Shown here one piece after another: positions 43,563 to 56,280 of a stretch of DNA of 64,000 bases. How positions within the stretch are numbered: the stretch's first letter is position 1; each line of letters opens with the position of its first letter. This stretch comes from Marsupella aquatica (taxonomy: Eukaryota > Marchantiophyta), in contig OZ316896.1 in assembly GCA_973895155.1 (NCBI GenBank), positions 23,746,001 to 23,810,000 on the forward strand, in the 5' to 3' direction. Below the pieces are notes generated by a model. It was not told where the DNA came from, did no database searches, and saw only the letters and a list, made by a program, of their open reading frames with translations. A program made the position numbers and the translations under genes.

Positions 43563-45644
43563 CCGACTGCCTCGTGGGCCGCCCGTGTTTGAAATTATTA
43601 TTTTACATATGAGACACCCAATTGGAGAAAGTTAGTGACTGATACAAATAGTAAAATAAAATCTAAATCACTAATAAAAATCCACAAAAACAAACTAAAG
43701 CCCAGATGGACCCTCCACTTGGTCTATGAAGCCCAGATGGACTTGGCAAAGCTTGGATGGACTTGCTCAAAACATTTAAATTGACTCAGATAACACTGTT
43801 TACACTTTTGACTGGAATGTGGCCTTTAATTGGTCCCCTTATTGTTTGCAGCCGGTTTCAATTACATTACCAAACCGGTTTCCTCAGTAACTTGACGATT
43901 TGACGACCTTGAACCTGAAAGACATCAAGATGTCATGTCATTACTCAGGATTACCATGACATCTTAACTACTTTCTCCCCAAGGTAGTCAAAGTTGTCAA
44001 GTGCAATCGGCGACCGGTTCCTTTTTCTTTTCGGTGTAGAAGCAACAATCATTTTATGCAGTCCATGGGGATGACACGGACAATGTCTTGGTCCATCTGG
44101 GCTTTTGTTTCAAGAAAAAAAGGTCTGAAATAATTTAAAATAAAATGGGAGCAAACATCCAGGAACATCTTTTTGACAAACAGTGCAACATCATCTTTTC
44201 CACAAACAACATCTTTTATTGTAACATCAATCTTTGAGCAACAACATATTCTCTACAAACACCATCTTTTTGCCCACCCTCAATTTTTTATACAACCGAC
44301 ATTGCTTACTCATTGACATCTTGTGCACGACAAGTTCTTCTCCACAAACATCTTTTGCACATGTCTTTTTACACAGCTTACTCATTGACATCTTGTGCAC
44401 GACAAGTTCTTCTCCACAAACATCTTTTGCACATGTCTTTTTACACAGCGACATCATTCTGCACAACATGTTTCCCACAAACAACTCTTTTGTGCAATGA
44501 CATCTTGTTTGTAATGCACGGGTGTTTTGAACTAGTCCATTTAGAAAGCCTCTATGAGGGTGTCTGGTCCCCAAAATGTCCTGGGTAGATGTGGGTGGAA
44601 TCTCCAGGCTGATAGTCTAATGCCAGTCACATTTTCAGCCCAATGGTGTTTCACTGGGGTCACCAACTGTATAAAGTCTGGGGACAGCCTCGTGTTGGCA
44701 CTATCACCTCATGATGGGAAATAATTACTGAGTGTTAAAGGGAACAGGTAGAGAGTGTTTGTAAGTAGGTTGCGAGAAATCTGTTGCATTGAATTCTTTC
44801 CTCAAACAAAAATGCCAAGCGAGTACGATGATTTGCTCCTTGTGCATCTGAGATTTACGAACCTCAGAGCAGCTAGATATAAACCCTTCGAAGAAAGTTT
44901 CAATTATTTCCCTAAAGAGCTGCTGTTACTCGAGCCTCTAGAGTCGATCATATGCAAGTTTACCAAAGCCGCAGTCTTGGCCAACCCCAAAAAAGTCCAG
45001 TGTAGATGTACACAAAACCCCAGTCATTCATCCCTTCAGAATGGCCAACAGTAAACGTATCCACACCTTGCAGTTGTACCGTGCATGATCATCAGGCTGA
45101 TCAAAACTGCGAAGGGATGATCGGAATGCGAGAAGACAAGGAAACATGTCAGATACACTGTAGGAGGTTGAACTTGATACAAATGATGGAATTCACGTGA
45201 GGAAGCTTGAGCTCTATTGGGTCTCCCCTTTATGGACGCAGACGTGGCAGTCAATCAGTACATATAGGAATGACATGCCGAATGCCTCTGCCGTCAAAAG
45301 ACACAAATTCCTTAGGAGCACTCATAACAATTGCAAAACTGAATGGATATAAATGAATCATTAGATACCTCAACACATGGAAGAAAATCATCATAAAGGC
45401 CCCCTTTAGACCTGAATGGGCTCTACCTGCAATTATTCGTGCGGTAGATGTGATTTCAAGGGGTTACGTTAAGAGTGGTAAAGCCCACAATACTCCTGAA
45501 GGAGTGGACTGTTCTTGAACGATAAGGTACCTAACTTGTGCTAGAACCACGTTACATGGGAATTCAAGGAACCCAATACCAAATAGAACATCTACTCCTA
45601 ATGGAAAGTCACGGAGAGCCCAGCCAGATAGTAGCTCTGCTCCT
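43563..45644. other. Non-coding stretch between the CACTA element and the NST1-like gene
   Basis: No gene recognised. A degenerate repeat patch lies at 44160-44540. The part after 45300 probably includes the 3' untranslated region of the minus-strand NST1-like gene. A 99-codon plus frame at 44755-45054 has no recognisable features. Confidence 0.5.
44304..44447. repeat. Perfect or near-perfect 72-bp tandem duplication in a degenerate repeat patch
   Basis: Two units starting gcttactcattgacatcttg at 44304 and 44376. They lie inside a 380-base patch built of loose acaacatcttttgcacaa units, related to patches at 7920-8090 and 9020-9235. Confidence 0.88.
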
Positions 45645-48600
45645 CTAGAAAAACACAAGCCCCTTTCCAGCTGTGGCGAATAAACTGTACTCAGCAGTAG
45701 TTGTACTGACGGCTGTGCTCCCACCTGAAGTTTCGTTCAAGGGTCCACATTTGCTAATATCTGACAGACTTTCCATTCCCTTGTCAAATGTAGTCTCGTT
45801 CGATGGAGCGACTAAAGCAGAAGGTTCTAGGTCGTTTTGAGTCACTGCTACAGGACCACCAAAATGGAACAGGGAGAAGCCTGTTGTGTCCACTTGGACC
45901 GGGGAGTCATTCAAATCGTCCTTTTCCCCTTCAGCAACATTTGAGGTTGTAGAGGCAGCTGTCTCAGCTGGTACAGAAAGATTGTCTCTACTTTGGATGA
46001 CAGTAATTGTTTCAGCAACTGGCACGGAAGATATTCCTTTACTCTCCCCAGGATCGGGTTCCTTACCATCAATCCCACCAGCAGGTCCACCACCAAATCT
46101 TGAGAGGAATATAGAGTCGCGTAAATGTAGTGTATTGAGACAGTTTGGGAGGTGTCCGATACCTGTACCTTGTGCACCACTTGGTGGAAGGCAAAGGGGT
46201 GACAAACACCCCATAGATTGCGCCAAGCTATTAGTTCCAGGTATCAAGAAACCTCCTGGCTGAGGTAGAGGTAGTACACCGTTTCTTGCTCCCCATGATA
46301 CATGTCCCTGATAGTAGCCAAAACTGGAATGAGGATGCACGTGAATCGGAGCTGGCATCATGGTGGGAATGTGGACATGTCGGACAGAACTTTGCGACAA
46401 CATCTCCGTGGAAGACAATACGTTTTGAACCACTATTGATTCATTACCGTGCTTTCCTTCGGGCGTTATAAACTGAGATCCTGTAACATCATTAGGTTGA
46501 TTACAAGAGGTTTCTTCAACCTCTGGTGATCGGAGACACTTTCCAAACACTATCCCGCAATTTGCATCAGCACCGTTCACCCCTAACTTGGCCTGCACGT
46601 TGACATTGACGCTTTGCTCACTTCCCCTGTCGTTTACAACCAAGTCTAACGCCGAAACTAGACCTGCTTGGCCTGGAGGATCACCACCCAGCGTACTGTG
46701 GGTCTTAGCCAAGTTTTTACTACTGCTAGGCTCTGCATTTCCAATTCCAACAGGAGTGGGAGAGTTTTGTTGGCCTTGCCCATGTTCCTGAGCCTGTCGA
46801 AAATCACTCACTAGACTTTCCGTGGATGCTATGGCCACCCCTGGCTTTCCTTGATCGACAATATCTGGTGGTCTCGCCCTTCCTGTTGGTCTAATTGATA
46901 TCCCATTATTGTTTCCATGAGAGAGGGTGCGATCTACAAAAGAAGCACTTCGTGAAATTGGACCTGCTAGTGTATTTGAATTATGCAGAATCCAAGGCGA
47001 CTTGCTGGACACACCATTTTCATTAGCAGAATGTACAAAAGCACGATTTGGTGGCTGATGCCTACCGTTTGGCGTGCTCCCAGGAAGCTCCCCAACAGAT
47101 GCACTCCTACTGTGACCTTGCCTTGCCACCTCCATAACATCTGAATCAATCTTTTCCTGTTGCCTCTCTCCCTTTCTCTCAGAAGAGAGTACTGTATATA
47201 CCTTGCCTTTAGACCCATCAAGTTTATCTTGCGGGCGTACCAAATTATAGTTAACATTAATGGACAATCCCCTTCCACCAAAATCTACCGTCTCCCCAAT
47301 CTTACTTGGAATCTCCTTACCGCCTACTTTCGACGCGCTTCGATGGTTTTCCTTTGCTCTCAAATTCGTTTGTGATCCCCCACATCCACACTGCGGGAAG
47401 TCATCCAAACTAAGTGGTGCATCACCATTGCGGCGGTGCCAGCTATCCAGACATTTCGGTCCATCTGCCTCGTATCTATGACCAGTGTTCTTTGCCTGTA
47501 ATAGCCGACTTGGAACCTTATGCTGGATAGGGCTATTTTCCACACCTGGTGCTGGTGCTACCCTTGTAGGATTTCGGGCCTCAACTGGGTCCAGAGTTTC
47601 TCTTCTGGACTGTCCCATTCGATTTCCTTCTGATGTCTGAGCTTGTCTACCTTGAGACCTCCTTTTGGATGACTTCGTCCGCTCTACAATAAAAGCTCCA
47701 TTGCCATCTCTCAAGCTCAGGGTATCTTCAATATCAAGCGCAGTAGACGAGAAATCGAGATTGTCTCCACGTCGAGTTTCACTATCAGCTCCATCAGCTG
47801 AAGGCCTCGCCTCTGCCATGTCTGGTGACGGGGGTCTTGCAGAGAGGATATCTATATCACATAGGGAACTCTCTTCATCCAGATCAGCAGAATTCTGCTC
47901 TGGGTCTTCAATGTCAGCGGATACTCCCGAGACAGACCCATTCGGGGTTGTCTTTGAAGAATGACTCTTGCACTTCTCTTTCTCTCGATCTTTTCCTTTA
48001 AGTTTCTCTTTCCTCCTAAGCTTCTTCTCTTTTTCTTTCAATTTTCTGCGTTCTCTCCTTTCCTCCTCTTCACGCTTTTCATCTTCTTCCTCCTCTAGAA
48101 GCTTGTTCTGTAGGGGCAAGCAAAGAAGACCACCCATCAGATTTTAGTGATGCTAACTGTGCACTGAAATTCGCAGCTCAATCGCTTCATTGTAGTATTC
48201 AGATGTTTGACGGGTTAGATATTAATGACATAACATCCTGCTCTGCAAAACAAGAACATAAGGCGGACCTGCTTTTCCAGTGTGGTGATCTCTTTGCAAG
48301 CCACACGAACACGTTCTTCTAGCAGGCTAAGGGCAAGACAGACAAAAATGCTATGAGCATTTTGCCTTGCAGTACCCTCTCGGAATGCCTTCTCCACCTG
48401 ATATAAACAGTGCACAACAGCTGAGTAACAGTACGAAGTGGACAGGCGTCATAAGCTAAAAACATAACAAATATGCAGGTAATGAGCTCGAAAGCCCGTC
48501 CTGTAATCGGAATACCAAGCCCAAGTAGGTCTGCACATTTGAATCCTGTAGAGAGCTGGTGTGTTTAGATCCCAGCAGATCTATCATATAACTTCACCTG

Positions 48601-51600
48601 CTCTTTAAAAATCACTGTAGCAGCATCTAGAAGGAAATCTCGCGCGAGCTCAGGACTCTTTGCATGCTTCTGTGGTCGGGTTCCTTCGCCATCTAATTCA
48701 TTTCCATCCTTGTCCATGGAGTCATCATCCTACAAGTCAAAGAAACAAATACTTAACCCTCATTCATGTCTTACGATATTCTAGATAACATCTCCCAACT
48801 CCGAAGCAAACAGTCAATAATGGACGACACTGGGACCGTCATCTCACCTCTTCCTCTTCTATCTCCTCAGCACGTTCGAAAAAACGCTGAATGCTCTCTC
48901 CTTTCGTGATTGATACATAACCATCACCCACAATAAGACGCCGATGAACACAAAGTTGCCCCTTCACGGCATGGGCTTTCGCTTGCAGCTCGGTATATCG
49001 CCCATCACGTTTGCAGCCTCTAACTGTGATGTAACAAGCTGCAGTGTTACCCAGATCAAGACCTTCAACGTGAATACTCTCGGACAGGCCAACATTCTCG
49101 AACCCCAAGATATCTGATTTTCCTTCTGCAGTCCCAAGAGCCCACTCAAAGTGTTGGTACACGCTACCACCATCCCCTGCAAAACAATCCCGCCAGTCCA
49201 CTTGTACCACACTATCTGAAACCTGCAGAAAGCAATGTCCTGAAGTCAAGTAAAGCCATAACAAAGTTCTTACAGAATGCAGCAAATGACGAATCAGCTA
49301 CCGATGAAGAATGCTTGTAAATGGGAACAGAAGAAGACGACAGATCTCTTACGCAAACAAAAGATAGGAATGCACCTCGTATCTAAATGCAATGTCGGCA
49401 GCACAAAACCACCGGGTACACCTTGGCTCTTTTCGAGTTCGCTTCAGCTCTTTCATCTCCTTAAACTCCCGCAAGACATTTCGCCGGCAATCTCGACAGA
49501 ATCGCTTACTATCAAATCTGTAGCGAACACACGCACTAAGACATGGATCAACGCTTTACAACTCTCTTCAGAATTATTGCACGAATTACAACAAAAAACA
49601 GACAAAGCGACTCAACACGCCAGGCAAATTTTATTATTCACCTAAAATGGGCACAAAATCTAGAAAACTCAAACATTGCTATGGCACCCTCAAATGATAA
49701 CTACCGCACAGAGCCATGACTTTCGAGAGGAAAGGGCTGCTCTGATGAATTATAGACACCAGGTTCGGAGTCCAGTTCATACTCTGGGTAAACACACTGT
49801 ACCATGTCATAAGATTAACATATTGAAACTTTACTAAGAGTTTCTGAATTTAAAGTCGTTATCATGTTGATCATTTTGAGGCACTGATCCTTGTTGATTC
49901 CTCCGCAATTCCAGCCCCTTTTGTGTAAGTATAGAAGGGATGTCTTAACTACCTGAACATAAGTCTTTCAATAAAATCTTCCTCTTTCATTCGCAACAGT
50001 GAGCGTCTGGTTTCTTCTCCCAACGCAGACCAGAAGTCAACTAAAGCCTCACAAGAGAGTCTCGCAGTATGAAGAGCACAAGTCTCTTTCATCCCGTGGC
50101 CTCTTCCATTACCTCCAAAACTTCCACTGCTCTGGCTAATCCAACCTCTTCCTCCTCCTCCACAAGCATCGGGATAGAGCAGTTCCCGTTCACGCTCTCT
50201 TGCACGTGCACTTTCAAAAACCTAACAAAAACCATACAAATTAGGTGCCTACCATGGCAAGAACATAAACCTCAAACCAAAATCTGGAAACCCTAGAAAG
50301 TTCCTGAAGTCGACGAGCATCCAAATGTGAACGACTTGCTCCAGAAAAAACTTTCCGAGTCTTTTAGCCCTAGAGGAAAATCCAAAAGTTTCTTGACATT
50401 CAAACAACAATCAAGGAATCTGGTAGGTACATTCTGCAGCACCTCAAGCGGTGTCCCATCCAGGAAGCAGTCCAAAACTGTAAGCATACTGTCACGAGTG
50501 GCTGCCAGCCCACCCCAAGGGTGAACTGAAGGATCCCTGGTCTCATCCTGTAAGCTTGACTTTTCTCCGTTGGTGCCAACCTCTGATAGGTGTTTGTTGC
50601 ATGCACTTGAACCATTTCTATAGCCAAGTAGACCCGCTTGCAAATTCTTCCCGTATGAAACTATCTGAGCATACCCTTCCACTAAAAGGCCATGGCACCG
50701 TGAGCAGTACAAGTTTTTGCGAACTTGCTCAAAAAGTGACTGCTTATCAATTCGAAGAAGCTCGCGACGTGCAGCTGAAGAGAGTCCGCTCCAAAACTGC
50801 TCACAAGGAAGCATGATTTCATGGTTAAATACTAGAGAGAGCAAGATGAGCACAAACTTCAAAAACCCCAGCCACAGACTAACTTGCGAGAAATGACAAA
50901 AGATGTGCAGATTCAAATTCACTAGTCAGTTCCAATACTGGATACTATATTTCAAGTACTTTTCAAATATGCCTTGTCCTTGCGGATGAGTACTGTATGT
51001 ACAGCTAGGTACACCGCAATTAAATATGGGGATCCTAATGTCCAAAGTTAAAGAACAAAGGTCTCCAGTTTCCACTAGTACCCAATAAAAGGCCCATTTG
51101 ACTTGCAAACACATCAATCACACATCTAATAATCTTTCCAATGAGGTTTTTGGCACTTCCTGTAAGGCTTCTTCAGTCTAATATCTCCAACAGTTTCAAG
51201 CTCAAACTCCGATCCACTAATACTTATCTACTAGTGCAAAGACGGTGTACGATAGAAAAATTCGTCATTTAGACGAATCGCAAAAACATTCGATGCGTGA
51301 TCCATCCTTTCGATCGTCAATTTTGGTGCATAACATTAGGGACAGTCAACAGCAGTTACGCTGCAGATGCATTGCAGAACGGTAGGAAACTGATCAAATA
51401 GTATAAGATAAGAGCGAATGCGGCGACGAATAACACCAACTCTACAACAGCGGGGTTTGATGATCAATGGCGCAGCATCCTAGGAAACTAATGTAGCTGT
51501 CAGATTCACAAACCCCACAAGATAGCAACCTTGTTTTCCGTGTTGCAGTAAGTTTAGGACTACTAAGAAACGAAGTGTACACATTGTAATCCAACTGCCC

Positions 51601-52240
51601 ACACAAAAGGAACGGAGAAACCAAATCATGAATTAGACGGTTGCCTGACTGAAGCTGAGAATGATTAATTGGACCTCGGAGACCGCATCAAATGACCATG
51701 CAACCAAAAAGTGAATCAGCCTATCAATTCGTCTGTCACATGACAAAATCAATCTCTTCGCCGCTACTCACAAAAGGAACTCATTAGATTATGATGACGC
51801 AGCAGGCCCACAATTAAAAACTACAATCAGTGCTTGTTCTGCTCTTGATGATTATTGCACAAAGTCGCATAGAACCCTAATTGCTAGATAATCCACACGT
51901 CAAGTGTCGTGGAGAATAGTAGCTCATATATTCATTCAGGCACTCTCAAAGGCACGACGCAGGATTTATCAACTGACATCGTCGGATCCCCTTTCAGGAC
52001 GACGAAAACCCTCGGCCTGAAGCGGGCTGCGTATCTTTTCATTTTTCAAAAACGAAAGAAGGGGGCAAAGATACTTGGCAAGTGAACATTCTCTAGGAAT
52101 TTGAAATCCACCTTATGCAGCTGCGACAGGCTGACATCATCGGTGGTAGAGCGAGCCCATACAGCGGAACGGCCATCAGCCACAAACAACTGTGACGGAG
52201 AAGATGCACGATGCGAATGTAGAGCCTTCAGACTCGGCAT
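45645..52240 (-). CDS. Plant NST1-like conserved protein, eight exons
   Basis: Reconstructed minus-strand exons: 52240-52112, 50796-50431, 50221-49953, 49517-49376, 49222-48848, 48729-48598, 48397-48269, 48107-45645. All introns are GT-AG. The spliced length is 4005 bases, 1334 residues, and phases agree at every junction. Start MPSLKALHSHRASSPSQL; an ATG two codons upstream (52246) is an alternative. Landmarks: LHKFWSGLSSAARRELLRID, YCSRCHGLLVEGY, HPWGGLAATRD, ERERELLYPDACGGGGRGW, LVDFWSALGEETRRSLLRMK, FCRDCRRN, CTRWFCAADIAF, HFEWALGTAEGKSDILGFEN, CVHRRLIVGDGYVSITKGES. Then a Glu/Lys/Arg coiled-coil block at the start of the last exon, a long Ser-rich region, FSLFHFGGPVAV and the terminal EYSLFATAGKGLVFF. 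This fits the plant 'stress response NST1-like' family, nuclear or cytosolic, molecular role unknown to me. Cys pairs suggest metal binding. Longest intron 1315 bases, others 107-435. No lesion seen. Confidence 0.9.
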
Positions 52241-52246
52241 CTTCAT

Positions 52247-53690
52247 GTCCTTCAATCTCCGCTCTTCCTTCTAGCCATCTGCTCTTCCCTCCCATACACC
52301 TACCTTCAGTAGAACTTCCTTTCAACTCTTCGGCCAGATCTTCAGCAACAAACCCTCCTCTGACTACACTGGCAATCGAAGGCTTTTCGACGAATGCTGC
52401 TGCCGACAAGAAATGATTCCAGCTCTCCAGATCCTAATGTGCCTGCGGACATAATCATCCGATTAACCTATCGGTTTAGTAGGGGGCACATATACTCTCC
52501 TCTCACATACGTCGCCGTCACCAGGATCGCATTCAAACGAGCACACGTTTATCAACCTCCGAAAGGAACCACATCCAGGCTCTAAATAGCTCCCGCGTAT
52601 TGCAAAGCGTATATCAGATCCATCCCAAGCTCTTGACAGAATCCGACCAAACGAACCGATCCAAGACCATTCGCATGGAAAAACACAAAATCCGGCCTCG
52701 ATTCCTCTCGCAAACTTCAATCCGCCAATTTCGGCTGCTCTCAGATCCTCATATCCTTCACCTTGCTTCGCTCCAAGAGAGGCACAACGTCTGACCGGAT
52801 TCTCTCTGATTGAATTCCTCCTCACCACAGCTCTGCGCTGCCAAAACGAGACCGATTAAAAGCTGGCAAGGTGTCTGTTCCGATGGTAAATCTCGTCTGT
52901 GGCAAATCTCCACCAAAGAGTAGCAGCGCAATCGGGAGGAGAAGCGAGGAGAGGAGAGGAAGGGGAGGAAGAGAGAGGAGGGAATAAGCGAGGAGAAGAG
53001 CAGCACAGAGTTAGAAATACCATCCAGGGCAAGAGGAAGGAGAGAGAATTGGTGCCTGCCATGACGACATGAGACACGACATGATACCAATGTGTCGATA
53101 AACAAAGTCACTTTCACCAAGAGCAAGGAGAGGAGAGGAGGAAAATGAGAGAAGAGAAGAACAGGACCGAGCAGGAATAGGATCCAGGGCAGGAAGAGCA
53201 GAGGGAGGCCAGAGAATTGGTGCTTGCCATGACGACATGAGACAATGGGCAGGTAAACAAAGTTACTTTTACCACAGGTAAATTCTAGCCGGGTAATTCC
53301 ATGTGCTACTTCCTTCCACCTGACGGGTAAACTGGCGAGTGGTTTCCCGGTCCCGGGAAGACCCAGGAAGACCCGGGAAGACAAAAACTATCACGGCATT
53401 TCGCATTTGCCTTCCGTTACTGCACTCCCCTCTTCCCTTCTGTGAAGTGTGTGTGAAGGCCAGGCCCTTCTCTTAGGTTCGCCTACATTGTTACTCCCTA
53501 ATACATAGTTAGTGGATTTCCTTAGAGTGTAAGATCTTGAAGGTACTCCAGTTCTTCTCCTCCACCTATAGGATAATTAATTTTTAGGGGGTCTCAAATA
53601 TTGGGTCAGAGCAGTCCGTCGGGGCCTCTGTCCAACTCTCATAACTCAGCCCACGGGAGAGATCCGTGGGTCTACCAACCTTTGTGGACC
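52247..53690. promoter_or_regulatory. 5' flank of the NST1-like gene with a tandem duplication
   Basis: Probable promoter and 5' untranslated region of the minus-strand NST1-like gene. It includes a diverged tandem duplication of period 168 (gagaattggtgcctgccatg at 53044 and gagaattggtgcttgccatg at 53212), with purine-rich stretches (52935-53000, 53120-53160). Overlapping short frames on both strands are not supported as genes. Confidence 0.5.
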
Positions 53691-54796
53691 TAAATTTTAA
53701 GGTCCCGTAAGAGTTAGCCTGCAGACAGTTGAGGTCCTTGTGGCCAAACCTGCATATCGCCAAATTTTGAACACCACTAACCTATCGCGCCAAGACATAA
53801 ACAGCCAAGACACAAAGATGATTAAGACTTGAATGTTTGGTGGGATGCGGATTTGAAAAGCATGGAGATGGAGCATTTTCTGCCAGAGGAGTCGAGCAAT
53901 GTTGAGAGTTTGATTGTAGGAATGGGCTCTAGATCTGCTTTCGTCACACGTGGTTCGCAGTCCTATGTCTGTGTAGGAGCTCATGACACAACCAATCTGT
54001 GCGTACCAATCTTCACCTGCACATCTAGGCATGGCAACAACCAAGGCACACGAGGAGGAGGAGGAGGAGGTAACCAGGCAATAGGGATGAAGTTAACTAG
54101 GAAAGATTATGCTCTCAGTGTGGATTACTTAGGGTAGGTTCCCACCAAAAGTTAGGGATAGTTAGAGTGACTGAGAGTTAACTATCATGAATTATAGAAA
54201 GTTGTGACACAGGCAATGTGTCAGTTACACTTGATCAACTAGTAGATTAGGACATGATATACAGTCATTAGGATCATATACGTCATATAGAAAGGAAAAT
54301 ATGTAGTGATTTAGCAATTATGATTAGGCTAGGAATAGGATAGTCAGCATATTGAGTGTTGATTAGGATGCGCACTATTATGTCCATTTGTTGTACCTTG
54401 GCGACGGCAGAGTGAAAGACAGTTTGTTATGGCTAATCATGCTTGGACTCAAGGCAATCACCTCAACCAGGAGATGGCGGCTGAGAGTACGAAGCGATGT
54501 CATGTCCAAGTCCCCTTGTGAGCACCCATAAGAACCCCTTTGGTGGCTCGTCAGCTCATTCGTTACTTTGCGCCTTGCCATTTTTTGCCTATTCCGCCTT
54601 CTGCTCACACTTACGTTCAACTATCACTCAAGTAGACATTGTTTTTCTTCAAGTAGACATTGTTTTTCTTCAAGGGAAACCAAAGGTTATTGTGCATTGT
54701 AACAGAATCCAACTAGTACACGCAATATAAGGCAATCGCTGGAGGTACCTACGGGACGAGTGCAAACCTACCAAGAGGAGGAGCAAGTGTTGCAAG
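53691..54796. other. Non-coding stretch
   Basis: Nothing recognised. A 102-codon plus frame (53829-54137) includes a run of glycines from a gga repeat near 54051-54070 and resembles no family I know. A short duplication (caagtagacattgtttttctt) lies near 54630-54671. Confidence 0.4.
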
Positions 54797-56280
54797 GCAA
54801 ACGATCACTACCAACAGTGAAGGTTAGTATGACCCTTACCGCTCTTGGATTCTGGACCCTGTTTGGGGAGATAGCAGCCAAGTTATCTGAGACTTATTGG
54901 TATTCTTACCCCGAGAAGGTTGTTTATGAACAAAGGTATGCTAAGTTGGTGATCAAGGTAGCACATCAACTGCAATAAGGCAGCTCTCACCACAGGTTTG
55001 GGCTACAACAAAACCTGGGACTACATTACCAAGCTATTCATCGGCGAGGATGGATTTTGGTTTGTGACATAGGCAATTTTGGAGATGCTGAACAAGTTTT
55101 ACAAGATTGACCTAGGCAGAATTCGACAAGATTCCGGGCTACATTGATCAGCAGCTCATAGCCGAGCAAAGAGAGGAGATCAACAATCCAAGAGAGACAG
55201 CGCAGAACCTCACTCTCCTTGGTGAAAGCTTGAACGCTTTTAGCTTGGAAATGGCTACTCCCACCAGCCGAATTCCTGTTACCAGACCTCCACCTCCCTT
55301 GACTAAAAGAATACCAATCATTCTGGCTCAGGTACACTCTGCGGACAATGCAGAGTACTATGCAGGGTTATCCCAAGAGAATAGTCTGCGTCTGAATAAG
55401 CAGGCACAAAAGAAGAAGAAGAAGACAATGTATGGTCCTGACCAGCCAGTGTGGGCTACGCCTACCCCGCCCAACTTGGGGCCTCCTACTCTGATGCTAG
55501 TCCCCGGCCCGACGCACCCCAGCCCAACCCAACCGGCCCCCCTTCCAAGAAGAATCTTGCCCCCTTGGAGCAACCCTTACTGGGCATAATCTGTGTCCTT
55601 GAAGCCCAATGGGAGGCGATCAAGTCCGCAGCCCATACGGACTACCTGAAGGAGCATCACCTGGATAAATTTACTCACTTAAATTGGCGGTCTACCGCAT
55701 TTGGGCCACGGGAGATTCGGGAGTTCATTGAGAACTTCAACATGAAGACCCAAACTACAAAGGTGGTGGGACAAACCTTGTCCCTCATAGAGTACTGGTT
55801 AGCCCAAATATTTTCTCTACCGACAGGAGCAGTGTCTATGGATTTAAGGATTCAGGATAAGGAGTACGTGCCCCAACATTTCAACCCGATGGGTAAAACG
55901 GACAATGGGTACAACCAGGCTGGGGTTGTGTACCAACCTGACCTGCATGGAGTAGCTTAACTTCATCAGGTCTACACTACACATGATTGAGCCTTGGTCC
56001 GAGATCTCCCTCTGGCATGATTATGCAGGTGGAGGAGTACAAGAATCAGACTTGGGCGCAATTCTTTAGCCGCCAATTCTTGGGGGAGCTAAAGCGTGCT
56101 AAGACAGGCTTGCACATTGGAGGAAAGATTTTGGCTTTTGATGTGTTCTACATCAGAGCAATGAAGTACCCAACCTGTTGTCGCTCATTGCAATACTCAA
56201 TTCTTGGGCACTCATTCCAAGAAGTATGCCAACATCCCACAAGTTCACATGGAGAGGGGCAGGGCATCCGTGAATGATAT
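54797..56280 (+). pseudogene. Decayed coding region of unknown, possibly transposon-related, protein
   Basis: Protein-like sequence can be followed across three plus frames with intervening stops and shifts: LTALGFWTLFGEIAAKLSET and YEQRYAKLVIKVAHQLQ (to 54978), then GYNKTWDYITKLFIGEDGFW. Then PGYIDQQLIAEQREEI and FSLEMATPTSRIPVTRPPPP to about 55400, and a Pro-rich linker. Then a coherent 55560-55960 part (YLKEHHLDKFTHLNWRSTAF, GPREIREFIENFNMKTQTTK, IEYWLAQIFSLPTGAVSMDL) and 56030-56190 (WAQFFSRQFLGELKRAKTGL, HIGGKILAFDVFYIRAMKYP). The pattern of FGPREIREF followed by a folded-looking segment recalls N-terminal proteins of some plant retroelements. I cannot assign a family, and no LTR or catalytic motif was seen. 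Confidence 0.5.
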
